Shown piece after piece: positions 1 through 5,865 of a stretch of 6,553 bases of DNA. Position numbers and translations under genes: made by a program. Every line of letters starts with the position of its first letter. The stretch's first letter is position 1. The notes beneath the pieces are model-generated. The model did no database searches. It was not told the DNA's origin and saw nothing but the letters and a program-made list of their open reading frames with translations. This stretch comes from Bacillota bacterium (GTDB taxonomy: Bacteria; Bacillota; Dethiobacteria; Dethiobacterales; Dethiobacteraceae), in contig JANKMV010000118.1 in NCBI GenBank assembly GCA_024650095.1, positions 1 through 6,553 on the forward strand, in the 5' to 3' direction.

Positions 1-17
1 GGGCAACAGCCCCTTTT
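1..17 (-). terminator. Probable terminator hairpin after the peroxiredoxin gene, cut by the window edge
   Basis: Eleven or more bases after the peroxiredoxin stop, the minus strand reads AAAAGGGGC-TGTT-GCCC and then leaves the window. The GGGC/GCCC stem is preceded by an A-run, as expected for an intrinsic and possibly bidirectional terminator. The U-tract that would confirm it lies outside the window, so this is only partly visible. Confidence 0.45.
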
Positions 18-28
18 ATTTATTCGCA

Positions 29-616
29 TTAATGTGGTTGCCACTGCTCGGACATCTTGCCATAATTATCTACTATTTGTGCAAATGTCTTACCACCAGG
101 TTGCCAATCACAGGGGACCATTTCTCCTGTCCACACATAACTTTGAAAAGCCTTTAACTGTCGCATAATTTCATCTGTGCATCTGCCTATTGAGTTCGTC
201 AAAAGCTCCATCCCATGGATATAACCCTGATGGTCAATGATAAAGGTTCCTCTAATGGTTGTGCCGCTTTGTTCATCATAGACATCGAATAGTCTGCCGA
301 TCTTACCCGTCTCATCAGCAAGGAGTGGATAAGGGATATCCATGCCCACCATCTTTGCCAGTTCTATTTCATTCCATACTTTATGAGAGTAGACACTATC
401 AACATTGATCGCCAAAACCTCTGTATTTAACTGAACAAACTCGTGATAGCGAACTGCTATACTCGCTAGTTCAGTGGGTCATATAATAGAAAAATCACCA
501 GAGTAAAAGAATAGTATCACTCATTTGCCCCTATAATCAGCTAATGATATCTCTTTTACTTCTCCTTGCACTAAGGCAGAAGCCGTAAAATTAGGTGCCA
601 CCGTCCCTACAATCAA
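29..616 (-). CDS. AhpC/2-Cys-type peroxiredoxin, probable selenoprotein with UGA at the peroxidatic cysteine (two in-frame UGA codons)
   Basis: Peroxiredoxins are cytoplasmic thiol peroxidases that reduce H2O2 and organic peroxides. Read from TTG at 616, the protein is 195 residues, the usual length for the AhpC/Prx1 class. That start has AGGAGG (625-630) 8 nt upstream and gives the typical N-terminus (VGTVAPNFTA). The thioredoxin-fold landmarks are in order: SLADYRGK, VILFFYSGDFS, PTEL, INVDSVYSHKVW, an RGTFIID segment with the catalytic Arg near 122, and a C-terminal VPCDWQPGGKTF segment with a candidate resolving Cys near 169. The frame is interrupted only by TGA at codon 32 (521-523) and TGA at codon 46 (479-481). 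Codon 46 is the peroxidatic Cys of the xCPTE motif, so selenocysteine is likely there, and a SECIS-like hairpin follows. Codon 32 is usually Trp or another bulky residue and is unexplained. The PxxxTxxC motif is altered to SxxxSxxU. Other Trp codons in the gene are TGG, which argues against UGA being read as Trp. Alternative: a pseudogene with two nonsense mutations, or a sequencing error. An automatic call would probably start at 415 and lose the active site. The gene lies 22 nt after the DUF3231 gene, probably in one transcript. Confidence 0.72.
447..468 (-). promoter_or_regulatory. Candidate bacterial SECIS hairpin downstream of the codon-46 UGA
   Basis: On the minus strand, 10 nt after the UGA at 481-479, TAGCGA (468-463) pairs perfectly with TCGCTA (452-447) around a 10-nt loop, GTATAGCAGT. 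The loop begins 16 nt after the UGA and its first base is G. From memory, the general bacterial SECIS model asks for a short stem, an apical loop of 3-14 nt with a G among its first two bases, and 16-37 nt between UGA and loop. The fit is good, but 6-bp hairpins arise by chance, so function is inferred. Confidence 0.5.
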
Positions 617-638
617 GCAAACAACCTCCTCTACCTAC

Positions 639-1142
639 CTATTTTCGCTCAGTTATTTCTGTATGAAGGGGCGGCTTTACTAACCACCCATGCTTTTTCA
701 TAATATTTTGTAGTTCATGACCATACTTCACTAACTCCATATGATGTTTTGCAAACATCATACCAATATCTTCTCGTATACTTAACGCTATAATTTGGCT
801 ACAAGCCGCAAGATTCATGGCAATATCGTTGGCCACACAAGTTGCTATTTCTGGATCTAAAAACCGTGCACCTACGGGAATATCACTAAAATCTACCCTT
901 GGCTTCTCCTGGGGTGTTGGAGGCGTTTCTATACCATTTTCCTTTAAGAGCGTCCCTAGCTTTTTTATTTCCGGAATAACCAGATCATTAAACATAGACT
1001 TTAGAAATGACGCAAGATCAGGTTCCTCACAATGATTAATTAGAATTTGATATTTAACTAGACAACCTTTAGCCTTAGCTAGGTGAGACCAAATACTAAA
1101 TACTTCACCATAGTGTAAAAATTCATGCTCCGCTTTGCTCAT
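639..1142 (-). CDS. DUF3231 family protein (spore-coat-F/ferritin-like)
   Basis: A 167-residue protein of mostly helical composition that I recognise as a single-module DUF3231 protein. The diagnostic parts are the middle ETPPTPQEKP linker, the following PVGARFLDPEIA segment, the CSQIIALSIREDIG segment and the C-terminal MKKHGWLVKPPLH. DUF3231 proteins occur in spore-forming Firmicutes and resemble coat protein F and ferritin-like four-helix bundles. Their biochemical role is not established, so I assign none beyond a possible link to sporulation or stress. The histidines and glutamates (HHMELVKYGHE, about 132-142) could bind metal, which is inference. The ATG start at 1142 has GGGAGG 12 nt upstream, a rather long spacing, with no alternative start codon between. 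The gene comes first in a likely two-gene unit with the peroxiredoxin. Confidence 0.85.
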   Translation of the reverse strand: MSKAEHEFLHYGEVFSIWSHLAKAKGCLVKYQILINHCEEPDLASFLKSMFNDLVIPEIKKLGTLLKENGIETPPTPQEKPRVDFSDIPVGARFLDPEIATCVANDIAMNLAACSQIIALSIREDIGMMFAKHHMELVKYGHELQNIMKKHGWLVKPPLHTEITERK

Positions 1143-1238
1143 AATACGACGTAACCTCCCAACTCTTTATACAGTTAGGGTGTCCTTACAACGTTTTAAT
1201 ATTACTGGGCTAATCAATTTTTAGTCTGTTCTATATCT

Positions 1239-1270
1239 AAAAAGACTACCCATCAAGGGTAGCCTCTTTT
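1239..1270 (-). terminator. Intrinsic terminator after tnaA
   Basis: Seven bases past the tnaA stop, the minus strand forms a long stem (GGCTACCC, loop TTGAT, GGGTAGTC, extended by A/T and G-U pairs) that runs into TTTTT. It should end the sORF-tnaA transcript and separate it from the DUF3231-peroxiredoxin pair. Confidence 0.9.
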
Positions 1271-1276
1271 GTCACC

Positions 1277-2653
1277 TTATGATATTAATTCAAGTTTTGC
1301 CGTAAAATGCCGCAAGACGGGAGGCTCTTCCACAATACGAACACCACGTACCCGGTCTCGTTGCTGAAAAATATTGATTAAACTCTCCGCCACATAGCGC
1401 ATATGATTATCTGTATATGTGCGGCGAGGGATGGTTAAACGCAAAAACTCCAACGGTGAGACAAGCTGCTCGCCTGTAACGGGGTCTCTACCCAACAGGA
1501 ACGAACCAATTTCCACGCCCCGTACCCCTGCTTCACGATATAACTCAATCGTCAATGCCTGTGCCGGAAATTGCTCACTGGGAAGATGGGGTAAAAACGT
1601 ACCCGCATCTACAAACACTGCGTGACCACCCACAGGCTGTTGGATGGGAATACCTGCAGCCAGCAAGAGGTTGCCCAAATAGGCAACCTGACCAATTCTA
1701 GCTGCCAAGTAATGCTCATCTAGCACTTCCACCAAACCTCTTGCCAACGCTTCCAAATCACGGCCAGCAAGACCGCCATAGGTAGGGAAACCCTCAGTGG
1801 GAACCAAATTAGCACGCACCAGGTTAGCTAGCGTTTCATCTTCACGAATACCGATTAAACCCCCGATATTAACCAAGCCATCTTTTTTGGCACTCATGGT
1901 GAAACCATCCGCATAGGAAAACATTTCATGCACAATGTCCGATATGTTCTTGTCAGCATATCCTGCTTCCCGCTGCTTGATAAAGTAGGCGTTTTCTGCA
2001 AAACGTGCCGCATCTAAAAATAAGCGGATGCCAAAGCGATCGGCCACAGCTTTTACAGCACGAATATTCGCCATGGAGACTGGTTGCCCACCCGCACTGT
2101 TACAGGTAACGGTAATAAGGATAAACGCAATCTGTCCCGGACCATGCTGCTTAACTAGGCGCTCTAGTTGCTCTAGATCCATATCTCCTTTAAACGGACT
2201 ACCATCTGATGTATCATACGCTTTTTCAACGATACAATTTACCGCATGCCCACCCTTTAATTCGATATGAGCTTTGGTCGTATCAAAGTGCATATTACCC
2301 ACAACCACTTGACCCTCTTTAATTAACAAAGGAAAAAGGACATTCTCGGCACCACGACCCTGGTGAGCAGGCGAAATATATTGGTGTCCGAATATTTTTT
2401 GACATACATCAATCAAACGATAGTAACTACGGCTACCAGCGTACGATTCATCACCCATCATCATTGCGCCCCACTGGGCATCACTCATGGCCCCGGTACC
2501 GCTATCAGTCAACAAATCAATAAAAACATCTTCTGCACGTAAAGCAAACACATTATAATCTGCTTCAACCAGTTTTTGTTCCCTTTCCTCACGATTAATA
2601 AGCCGAATCGGCTCCACCATTTTAATTCTATATGGTTCTGGTACATTCTTCAC
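1277..2653 (-). CDS. tnaA: Tryptophanase (tryptophan indole-lyase)
   Basis: A PLP-dependent beta-eliminating lyase of 458 residues that cleaves L-tryptophan to indole, pyruvate and ammonia in the cytoplasm. Visible landmarks are [12 protein letters not shown] (47-58), the tyrosine of [10 protein letters not shown] (Tyr71), the phosphate-binding HQGRGAEN (97-104), Asp214 and Arg217 in [18 protein letters not shown], and the PLP lysine of MSAKKDG (Lys257). The choice between tryptophanase and tyrosine phenol-lyase rests on positions that differ between them. This protein has Asp124 (HFDTT) where tyrosine phenol-lyase has Thr, [12 protein letters not shown] where the lyase has its substrate-binding Arg, and LRHFTAKL with His where the lyase has Phe. 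All three point to tryptophanase. It lacks the extra loop of the E. coli enzyme before the FDTT segment, so it is compact like tyrosine phenol-lyase. The start is GTG at 2653, with AGGAG 8 nt upstream inside the end of the preceding small ORF, whose TAG stop directly abuts this GTG. Translational coupling is likely. Confidence 0.95.
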   Translation of the reverse strand: MKNVPEPYRIKMVEPIRLINREEREQKLVEADYNVFALRAEDVFIDLLTDSGTGAMSDAQWGAMMMGDESYAGSRSYYRLIDVCQKIFGHQYISPAHQGRGAENVLFPLLIKEGQVVVGNMHFDTTKAHIELKGGHAVNCIVEKAYDTSDGSPFKGDMDLEQLERLVKQHGPGQIAFILITVTCNSAGGQPVSMANIRAVKAVADRFGIRLFLDAARFAENAYFIKQREAGYADKNISDIVHEMFSYADGFTMSAKKDGLVNIGGLIGIREDETLANLVRANLVPTEGFPTYGGLAGRDLEALARGLVEVLDEHYLAARIGQVAYLGNLLLAAGIPIQQPVGGHAVFVDAGTFLPHLPSEQFPAQALTIELYREAGVRGVEIGSFLLGRDPVTGEQLVSPLEFLRLTIPRRTYTDNHMRYVAESLINIFQQRDRVRGVRIVEEPPVLRHFTAKLELIS

Positions 2654-2800
2654 CTATATCACTCCTGCCTTATTAGTTGTAAAATAAGCACTCAAAGATC
2701 CCACCAACGGTTTACCTTCTTTTGGCGGGTCATCCTTTAGCGTAATTTTACAATCTAGGCAGATTGCAGTTTTCCATACTCCCCGTTCTTCCGAAAGCAT
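2654..2800 (-). CDS. Small 48-residue protein with CxxC, directly abutting tnaA; function unknown
   Basis: ATG at 2800 is preceded by GGAG about 7 nt upstream and opens a 48-codon frame ending in TAG at 2656-2654, with no gap before the tnaA GTG start. The product has a short charged N-terminus (MLSEERGVWKTA), a CLDC motif (Cys14, Cys17), a lysine/proline-rich middle (KDDPPKEGKP) and a polar tail. I do not recognise a family. A CxxC could bind zinc or iron-sulfur, but a second pair is absent, so dimerisation would be needed. It does not resemble the TnaC leader peptide of enterobacteria: it has one Trp (Trp9) far from the end and no terminal proline. The good ribosome binding site and zero-gap junction argue that it is translated, either as a real small protein or as a coupling ORF that controls tnaA expression. 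Confidence 0.6.
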   Translation of the reverse strand: MLSEERGVWKTAICLDCKITLKDDPPKEGKPLVGSLSAYFTTNKAGVI

Positions 2801-2977
2801 ACACTCACTCCACACAAACTTTTGTTATCTACTCAATTATTCTCCTCTACAAGGCAATTTCCTGCCTAAGGCACAATCATAAGTTAACAACAAAAGGAAT
2901 TGTATAAAATTGCTTCCCCTGCTATGCCCATAACGGATTTTCACCGTCAAGCTATCGGCCATGCTTGGCGCACCACG
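2801..2977. other. Leader/promoter region of the small ORF-tnaA unit
   Basis: No gene is visible in this stretch. Read on the minus strand, it contains GCCTTAGGCAGGAAATTGCC (about 2875-2856), in which AGGC can pair with GCCT on its left or with TGCCT on its right, giving two mutually exclusive small hairpins. A TATACAAT sequence (2906-2899) could be a -10 element, but no matching -35 lies 16-18 nt upstream. I cannot assign the promoter. Confidence 0.3.
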
Positions 2978-3006
2978 AAAAAAACACCCTTCAAAGGAGG
3001 GGTGCT
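2978..3006 (-). terminator. Intrinsic terminator after the tRNA-Ser gene
   Basis: Fifteen bases past the tRNA CCA end, the minus strand reads AGCACCC, a 10-nt loop, GGGTGTT, then continues T-rich to give a run of seven T. The stem is 7 bp with one G-U pair. It would end the tRNA transcript and any read-through from feoB. Confidence 0.85.
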
Positions 3007-3020
3007 AAATTGCTATAAAA

Positions 3021-3111
3021 TGGCGGAGAGAGTGGGATTCGAACCCACGAGACGCTATCAACCGTTACACGATTTCGAGTCGTGCACCGTCAACCGGACT
3101 CGGCTATCTCC
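3021..3111 (-). tRNA. tRNA-Ser (anticodon CGA), 5' acceptor strand apparently 2 nt short
   Basis: The minus strand folds as a class II tRNA. It has a D-arm GCC...GGT with the GG of the D loop, and an anticodon arm CACGA-CTCGAAA-TCGTG giving anticodon CGA (reads UCG serine codons). It also has a long variable arm with an ACG/CGT stem, a T-arm GTGGG-TTCGAAT-CCCAC, and an encoded CCA. The 3' acceptor strand is TCTCTCC, which calls for GGAGAGA at the 5' end. The sequence instead reads GGAGA followed at once by the TA expected at positions 8-9, so two bases (a GA unit) are missing. Only five acceptor pairs form, with TC unpaired on the 3' side. It may be a defective copy, an unusual functional tRNA, or a sequencing error in a TC repeat. 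A terminator follows; no clear promoter is seen upstream. Confidence 0.85.
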
Positions 3112-3205
3112 AATCGATCGGGTATTTGTGCAAGATGGATGTTACGAACTTATACGCAAATACAGGTACCATATTATTTACATGGAATCGTTGTTCCAAA
3201 TTCCC

Positions 3206-4606
3206 TTACAGTAGGTTGAATAACCGTACCCCCTGTGCAATGCTAAAGCAAACAAGTATTGCAATAACTGTCGGAATGACAGCGGCCAGTATAGTCCACT
3301 TTAAACTACCCGTCTCTTTTCGTATAGTCAGCAGTGTAGTGCCACAGGGAAAGTGCAACAGAGAGAACAACATGAAATTTAATGCTGTCAGCAATGTCCA
3401 GTTTTGTGCTAATAACAATTCACGAAAAGCAAGTAGGCTGTCAAATTCAAACATAGCACCTGCCGATAGATAGGACATAACCATAATCGGCACAACGATT
3501 TCATTGGCTGGCATACCGAGGATAAAGGCAAGGATGATGACTCCATCCAAGCCGATAGCACGGCCAAAGGGCTCTAACCAGCCTGCGACATGGCCGATGA
3601 TAGAAAGATCACCAATATAAATATTCGCAAATACCCAGGTCAGAGCACCTGCAGGAGCCGCTACGATAACCGCCCGGGCTAAGACGAATGCTGTACGATC
3701 AAATAGTGATCGAACAATAACCGGGATGATCTGAGGTTTGCGGTATGGCGGCAATTCCAGAGTAAATGAAGATGGTTCCCCTTTTAAAAATGTTTTTGAA
3801 AGTAGCCACGAAACAGCGAGCGTTACACTAATGCCTATCAGAACCATTACAACAACCATGGCTGAGGCAGCTAATGTGCCATATGCTGAAAAAACTCCTC
3901 CGGCCACAAAAATCATGGAAATTGCTATCAGTGCTGGAAAACGTCCGTTGCATGGAACAAAGTTGTTTGTCAAGATGGCAATCAACCGCTCCCTTGGCGA
4001 GTCGATAATTCGTGCTGCGATAACTCCGGCTGCATTACAACCAAATCCCATTGACATGGTTAAAGCTTGCTTGCCATGTGCTCCTACCCGTTTAAATGCA
4101 TGATCGAGATTAAATGCTACACGTGGAAGATAGCCTAGATCCTCTAGCATTGTAAATATGGGAAAGAAAATCGCCATCGGAGGCAGCATAACTGCCACAA
4201 CCCAAGCCAAACCGCGGTACGTTCCTAAAACAACCACCCCGTGTAACCAGTCCGGTGCCCCAGCGCTGATAAATAGTACACTTAACCACTCCTCAATCCC
4301 AAAGAGAAAGTTAGCTAACATCTCAGACGGCACATTGGCACCGCTGATCGTAACCCAGAAAACTGCCCCGAGGAGAGCCAACATCAATGGGTAGCCAAGT
4401 AATCGGGACGTGATTATATTATCGACTTTTCGATCCCAATCCGTTCTTTGATTTGAGCACGTCACAACTGTTGCGGCCAATCTTTCAGCCTCACCATATA
4501 TATGTGAGACGATTTGATCCCGTACACCATCACCCTGTGTCTGCCCATACTCACTTGCTTTCTTTACAATCTTAGTAAGATCAGCAAATTGCGCAGAATC
4601 AGTCAA
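3206..4606 (-). CDS. feoB: FeoB membrane domain encoded separately (Gate/nucleoside-recognition domain ferrous-iron permease half)
   Basis: A 466-residue integral membrane protein corresponding to the C-terminal two thirds of canonical FeoB, the ferrous-iron transporter of the inner membrane. Residues 1-60 are soluble and match the end of the FeoB helical domain. The usual junction into the membrane part follows (DRKVDNIITSRLLGYPLML, about 58-76). The first Gate motif is GFGCNAAGV (Cys190) with PCNGRFP (Cys219), and the second is PCGTTLLTIRKETGSLKW near Cys421. These cysteines match conserved FeoB cysteines proposed to act in iron passage. Hydrophobic segments run through the rest and the C-terminus looks complete. 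The start is TTG at 4606, overlapping the TGA of the GTPase gene (TTGA, 4-nt overlap), with AAGGAGG 10 nt upstream. That supports two genes rather than a sequencing frameshift. Split FeoB of this kind is known in Clostridia. The two halves presumably assemble. Confidence 0.92.
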   Translation of the reverse strand: MTDSAQFADLTKIVKKASEYGQTQGDGVRDQIVSHIYGEAERLAATVVTCSNQRTDWDRKVDNIITSRLLGYPLMLALLGAVFWVTISGANVPSEMLANFLFGIEEWLSVLFISAGAPDWLHGVVVLGTYRGLAWVVAVMLPPMAIFFPIFTMLEDLGYLPRVAFNLDHAFKRVGAHGKQALTMSMGFGCNAAGVIAARIIDSPRERLIAILTNNFVPCNGRFPALIAISMIFVAGGVFSAYGTLAASAMVVVMVLIGISVTLAVSWLLSKTFLKGEPSSFTLELPPYRKPQIIPVIVRSLFDRTAFVLARAVIVAAPAGALTWVFANIYIGDLSIIGHVAGWLEPFGRAIGLDGVIILAFILGMPANEIVVPIMVMSYLSAGAMFEFDSLLAFRELLLAQNWTLLTALNFMLFSLLHFPCGTTLLTIRKETGSLKWTILAAVIPTVIAILVCFSIAQGVRLFNLL

Positions 4607-5373
4607 GAGGCAAAAACCTCCTTAACCATCTTTTTCTCCAAAAACTTACGAATGCCATCTATAACAGTATAGTCACCGTCAATCAGCCGAAGTGCAATCC
4701 AACGCCTGTTTATTTGAGGTGGCAGCAATGGATCCAGTTCTTCAGCCAACTCACGAATTGCGACTTCCAGGCTAGCATCGTAAATCAAACGCATCGGGGT
4801 TAACTCTGTTTTGTCTGCAGCCACCGAGTTAATTGTATCTTTGAGTAGTGTCAGACCTTCTCCATTTCGAGCAGCAGTGGGTATTACTGGCACTCCCAGT
4901 TGATTAGCTAATGCTGGCACATCTATCCTGATTTTTTTTCGCCTGGCCTCATCCATTAAATTCAAACAAACAATTGTCTTATGGGTAATTTCCAGAACTT
5001 GTAATACTAAATTTAAGTTCCGTTCCAGACAAGTGGCATCAACAACGACCACAGTGGCATCTGGCTCAGCAAAGCAAATGAAATCCCTAGCTACTTGCTC
5101 TTCAGGAGAGTTGGCAAGTAACGAGTACGTTCCCGGAAGATCCACCAGCGTAATTTGCTTTTGACCATGCTTATAGTTTCCCAGTGCTTGCACTACCGTC
5201 TTTCCAGGCCAATTGCCTGTATGCTGCTTAAGGCCCGTTAATGCATTAAAGACCGTGCTTTTACCCGTATTCGGATTGCCGGCAAGTGCAATCACATAGT
5301 CACCTTTTACATTGTAATTAAGATAATCCTCTCGTAAAGCACCCTTTCCAGATGATTGATACGTTAGACCCAT
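4603..5373 (-). CDS. feoB: FeoB GTPase domain protein (N-terminal half of split FeoB)
   Basis: A 256-residue cytoplasmic protein equal to the N-terminal G-protein domain plus part of the helical spacer domain of FeoB, which gates or drives Fe(II) import. G motifs are all visible: G1 GNPNTGKST (32-40), G2 NWPGKT (54-59, Thr59), G3 DLPGTYSL (78-85), G4 NLMD (138-141) and a G5-like PTAARNGEG (about 165-173). The helical domain begins with RWIALRLIDGDYTV and stops within what would be the spacer, continuing in the next gene. About 25 residues precede the usual start of the G domain. The ATG at 5373 has GGAGG 6 nt upstream. It lies 19 nt after feoA and overlaps the membrane-half gene by 4 nt, so the three genes form one operon. 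Confidence 0.95.
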   Translation of the reverse strand: MGLTYQSSGKGALREDYLNYNVKGDYVIALAGNPNTGKSTVFNALTGLKQHTGNWPGKTVVQALGNYKHGQKQITLVDLPGTYSLLANSPEEQVARDFICFAEPDATVVVVDATCLERNLNLVLQVLEITHKTIVCLNLMDEARRKKIRIDVPALANQLGVPVIPTAARNGEGLTLLKDTINSVAADKTELTPMRLIYDASLEVAIRELAEELDPLLPPQINRRWIALRLIDGDYTVIDGIRKFLEKKMVKEVFAS

Positions 5374-5392
5374 AGTACACCTCCGTATTTTA

Positions 5393-5638
5393 TTAAACCG
5401 GATTTACAAAAATTTTACTGCTTTCTTCGGAACGTAGAGCGATCATGACTCCCCTGATAAAATAGGCAGTAGGATCACCCGCCGGGCTACGTCGCACCGA
5501 TTCTACGATTGTTCCCGGTATAAATCCCAGATCTAGCATTCGTCTTCTTCCAATTCCTTCTGTTGCCAAAGCTGTGACAACGCCACGTTGACCCACGCCT
5601 AACGAAACTAAAGTATCATTACCGATCATTGTATTCAT
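5393..5638 (-). CDS. feoA: FeoA family protein
   Basis: A small SH3-like cytoplasmic protein that works with FeoB in Fe(II) uptake, probably by regulating the GTPase. From ATG at 5638 it is 81 residues, a normal FeoA length. This start is chosen because GGGAGG lies 8 nt upstream (5647-5652). The frame is open further up to 5686, but that longer version would have no good ribosome binding site and an untypical N-terminus. Family features are the initial turn LGVGQRGVVTAL, the RRRMLDLGFIPGT core, the RSPAGDPTAYFIRG segment and the final IALRSEESSKIFV. The PAGDPTAYFIRG segment is typical of clostridial FeoA next to split FeoB. It is the first gene of the feo operon and is preceded by a long untranslated leader. 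Confidence 0.93.
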   Translation of the reverse strand: MNTMIGNDTLVSLGVGQRGVVTALATEGIGRRRMLDLGFIPGTIVESVRRSPAGDPTAYFIRGVMIALRSEESSKIFVNPV

Positions 5639-5748
5639 ACGATAATCCTCCCATCTCGTATTTCCAGTGCTACACCACAAACTCAAACTGTATGGCTACG
5701 GTACATCCGGATAGTACTCCTGCACCCCCACTTGGTTTTAACTATACC

Positions 5749-5784
5749 GATGCACACATTATTAGTCACAACTACATGTGCATC
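5749..5784 (-). repeat. Inverted repeat GATGCACA/TGTGCATC in the feo leader
   Basis: Perfect 8-bp arms (5784-5777 and 5756-5749) enclose a 20-nt loop in the presumed feoA 5' UTR. No U-run follows, so it is not a simple terminator. It may stabilise or regulate the transcript, or be an operator. Confidence 0.5.
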
Positions 5785-5785
5785 A

Positions 5786-5812
5786 ATATCAATATCTCTG
5801 CCTCCTTGATAT
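5786..5812. promoter_or_regulatory. Candidate operator: 27-bp inverted repeat over the feo -10 box and start site
   Basis: ATATCAA, 13 nt, TTGATAT is a perfect 7-bp inverted repeat. One arm contains the proposed -10 box and the centre falls near the expected transcription start, the classic place for a repressor site. The adjacent GATATTGATATTGAT also resembles tandem Fur-type hexamers. The cognate regulator could be the adjacent DtxR/MntR protein or an unlinked Fur; this is inference. Confidence 0.4.
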
Positions 5813-5834
5813 ACACGGATCTAGTCAATGTCAA
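5806..5834 (-). promoter_or_regulatory. Likely promoter of the feo operon
   Basis: TTGACA (5834-5829) is a perfect sigma-A -35 box. With a 17-bp spacer it faces TATCAA (5811-5806), a 4 of 6 match to TATAAT. Transcription would start near 5799, giving a 5' UTR of about 160 nt before feoA. Confidence 0.5.
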
Positions 5835-5865
5835 CCCCTCCCCATCCTGTTTTACACTAATAAAC

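Noticed and set aside
479..523. UGA read as tryptophan (alternative genetic code)
   Set aside because: Trp in the genes here is encoded by TGG, TGA is used as a true stop (FeoB GTPase gene), and Trp at the catalytic position would abolish activity.
1166..1171. TATAAA as a -10 box for the DUF3231-peroxiredoxin unit
   Set aside because: The nearest -35-like TTGTAA is only 14 bp away, and no clear sporulation sigma factor consensus is visible.
1277..2653. Tyrosine phenol-lyase instead of tryptophanase
   Set aside because: The length is like tyrosine phenol-lyase, but the three substrate-site positions (Asp124, EIGSFLLG region, LRHFTAKL His) match tryptophanase.
2899..2970. Promoter for the tnaA unit: TTGACG at 2950-2945, a TATACAAT -10 at 2906-2899, or a sigma-54-like TGGC-N7-TTGA
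   Set aside because: No -35/-10 pair has acceptable spacing, and the sigma-54-like site has GA where the essential -12 GC should be.
3112..3205. Terminator for the feo operon
   Set aside because: Only a weak TGGAA/TTCCA stem without a U-run is present; transcription may continue to the terminator after the tRNA.
2900..3214. 104-codon plus-strand frame containing an ERVGFEPTR-like stretch
   Set aside because: It runs antisense across the tRNA-Ser and its terminator. The ERVGFEPTRR peptide is the well-known artefact of translating the T-arm of a tRNA.
817..4394. Several plus-strand open frames of 60-121 codons
   Set aside because: They lie antisense inside tnaA, the DUF3231 gene and feoB, lack ribosome binding sites, and show no family features.
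5690..5812. Minus-strand short frames after AAGGAGG in the feo leader
   Set aside because: The TTG frame stops after six codons. The 36-codon alternative needs an ATT start, and the proposed transcript start lies almost on the AAGGAGG itself.
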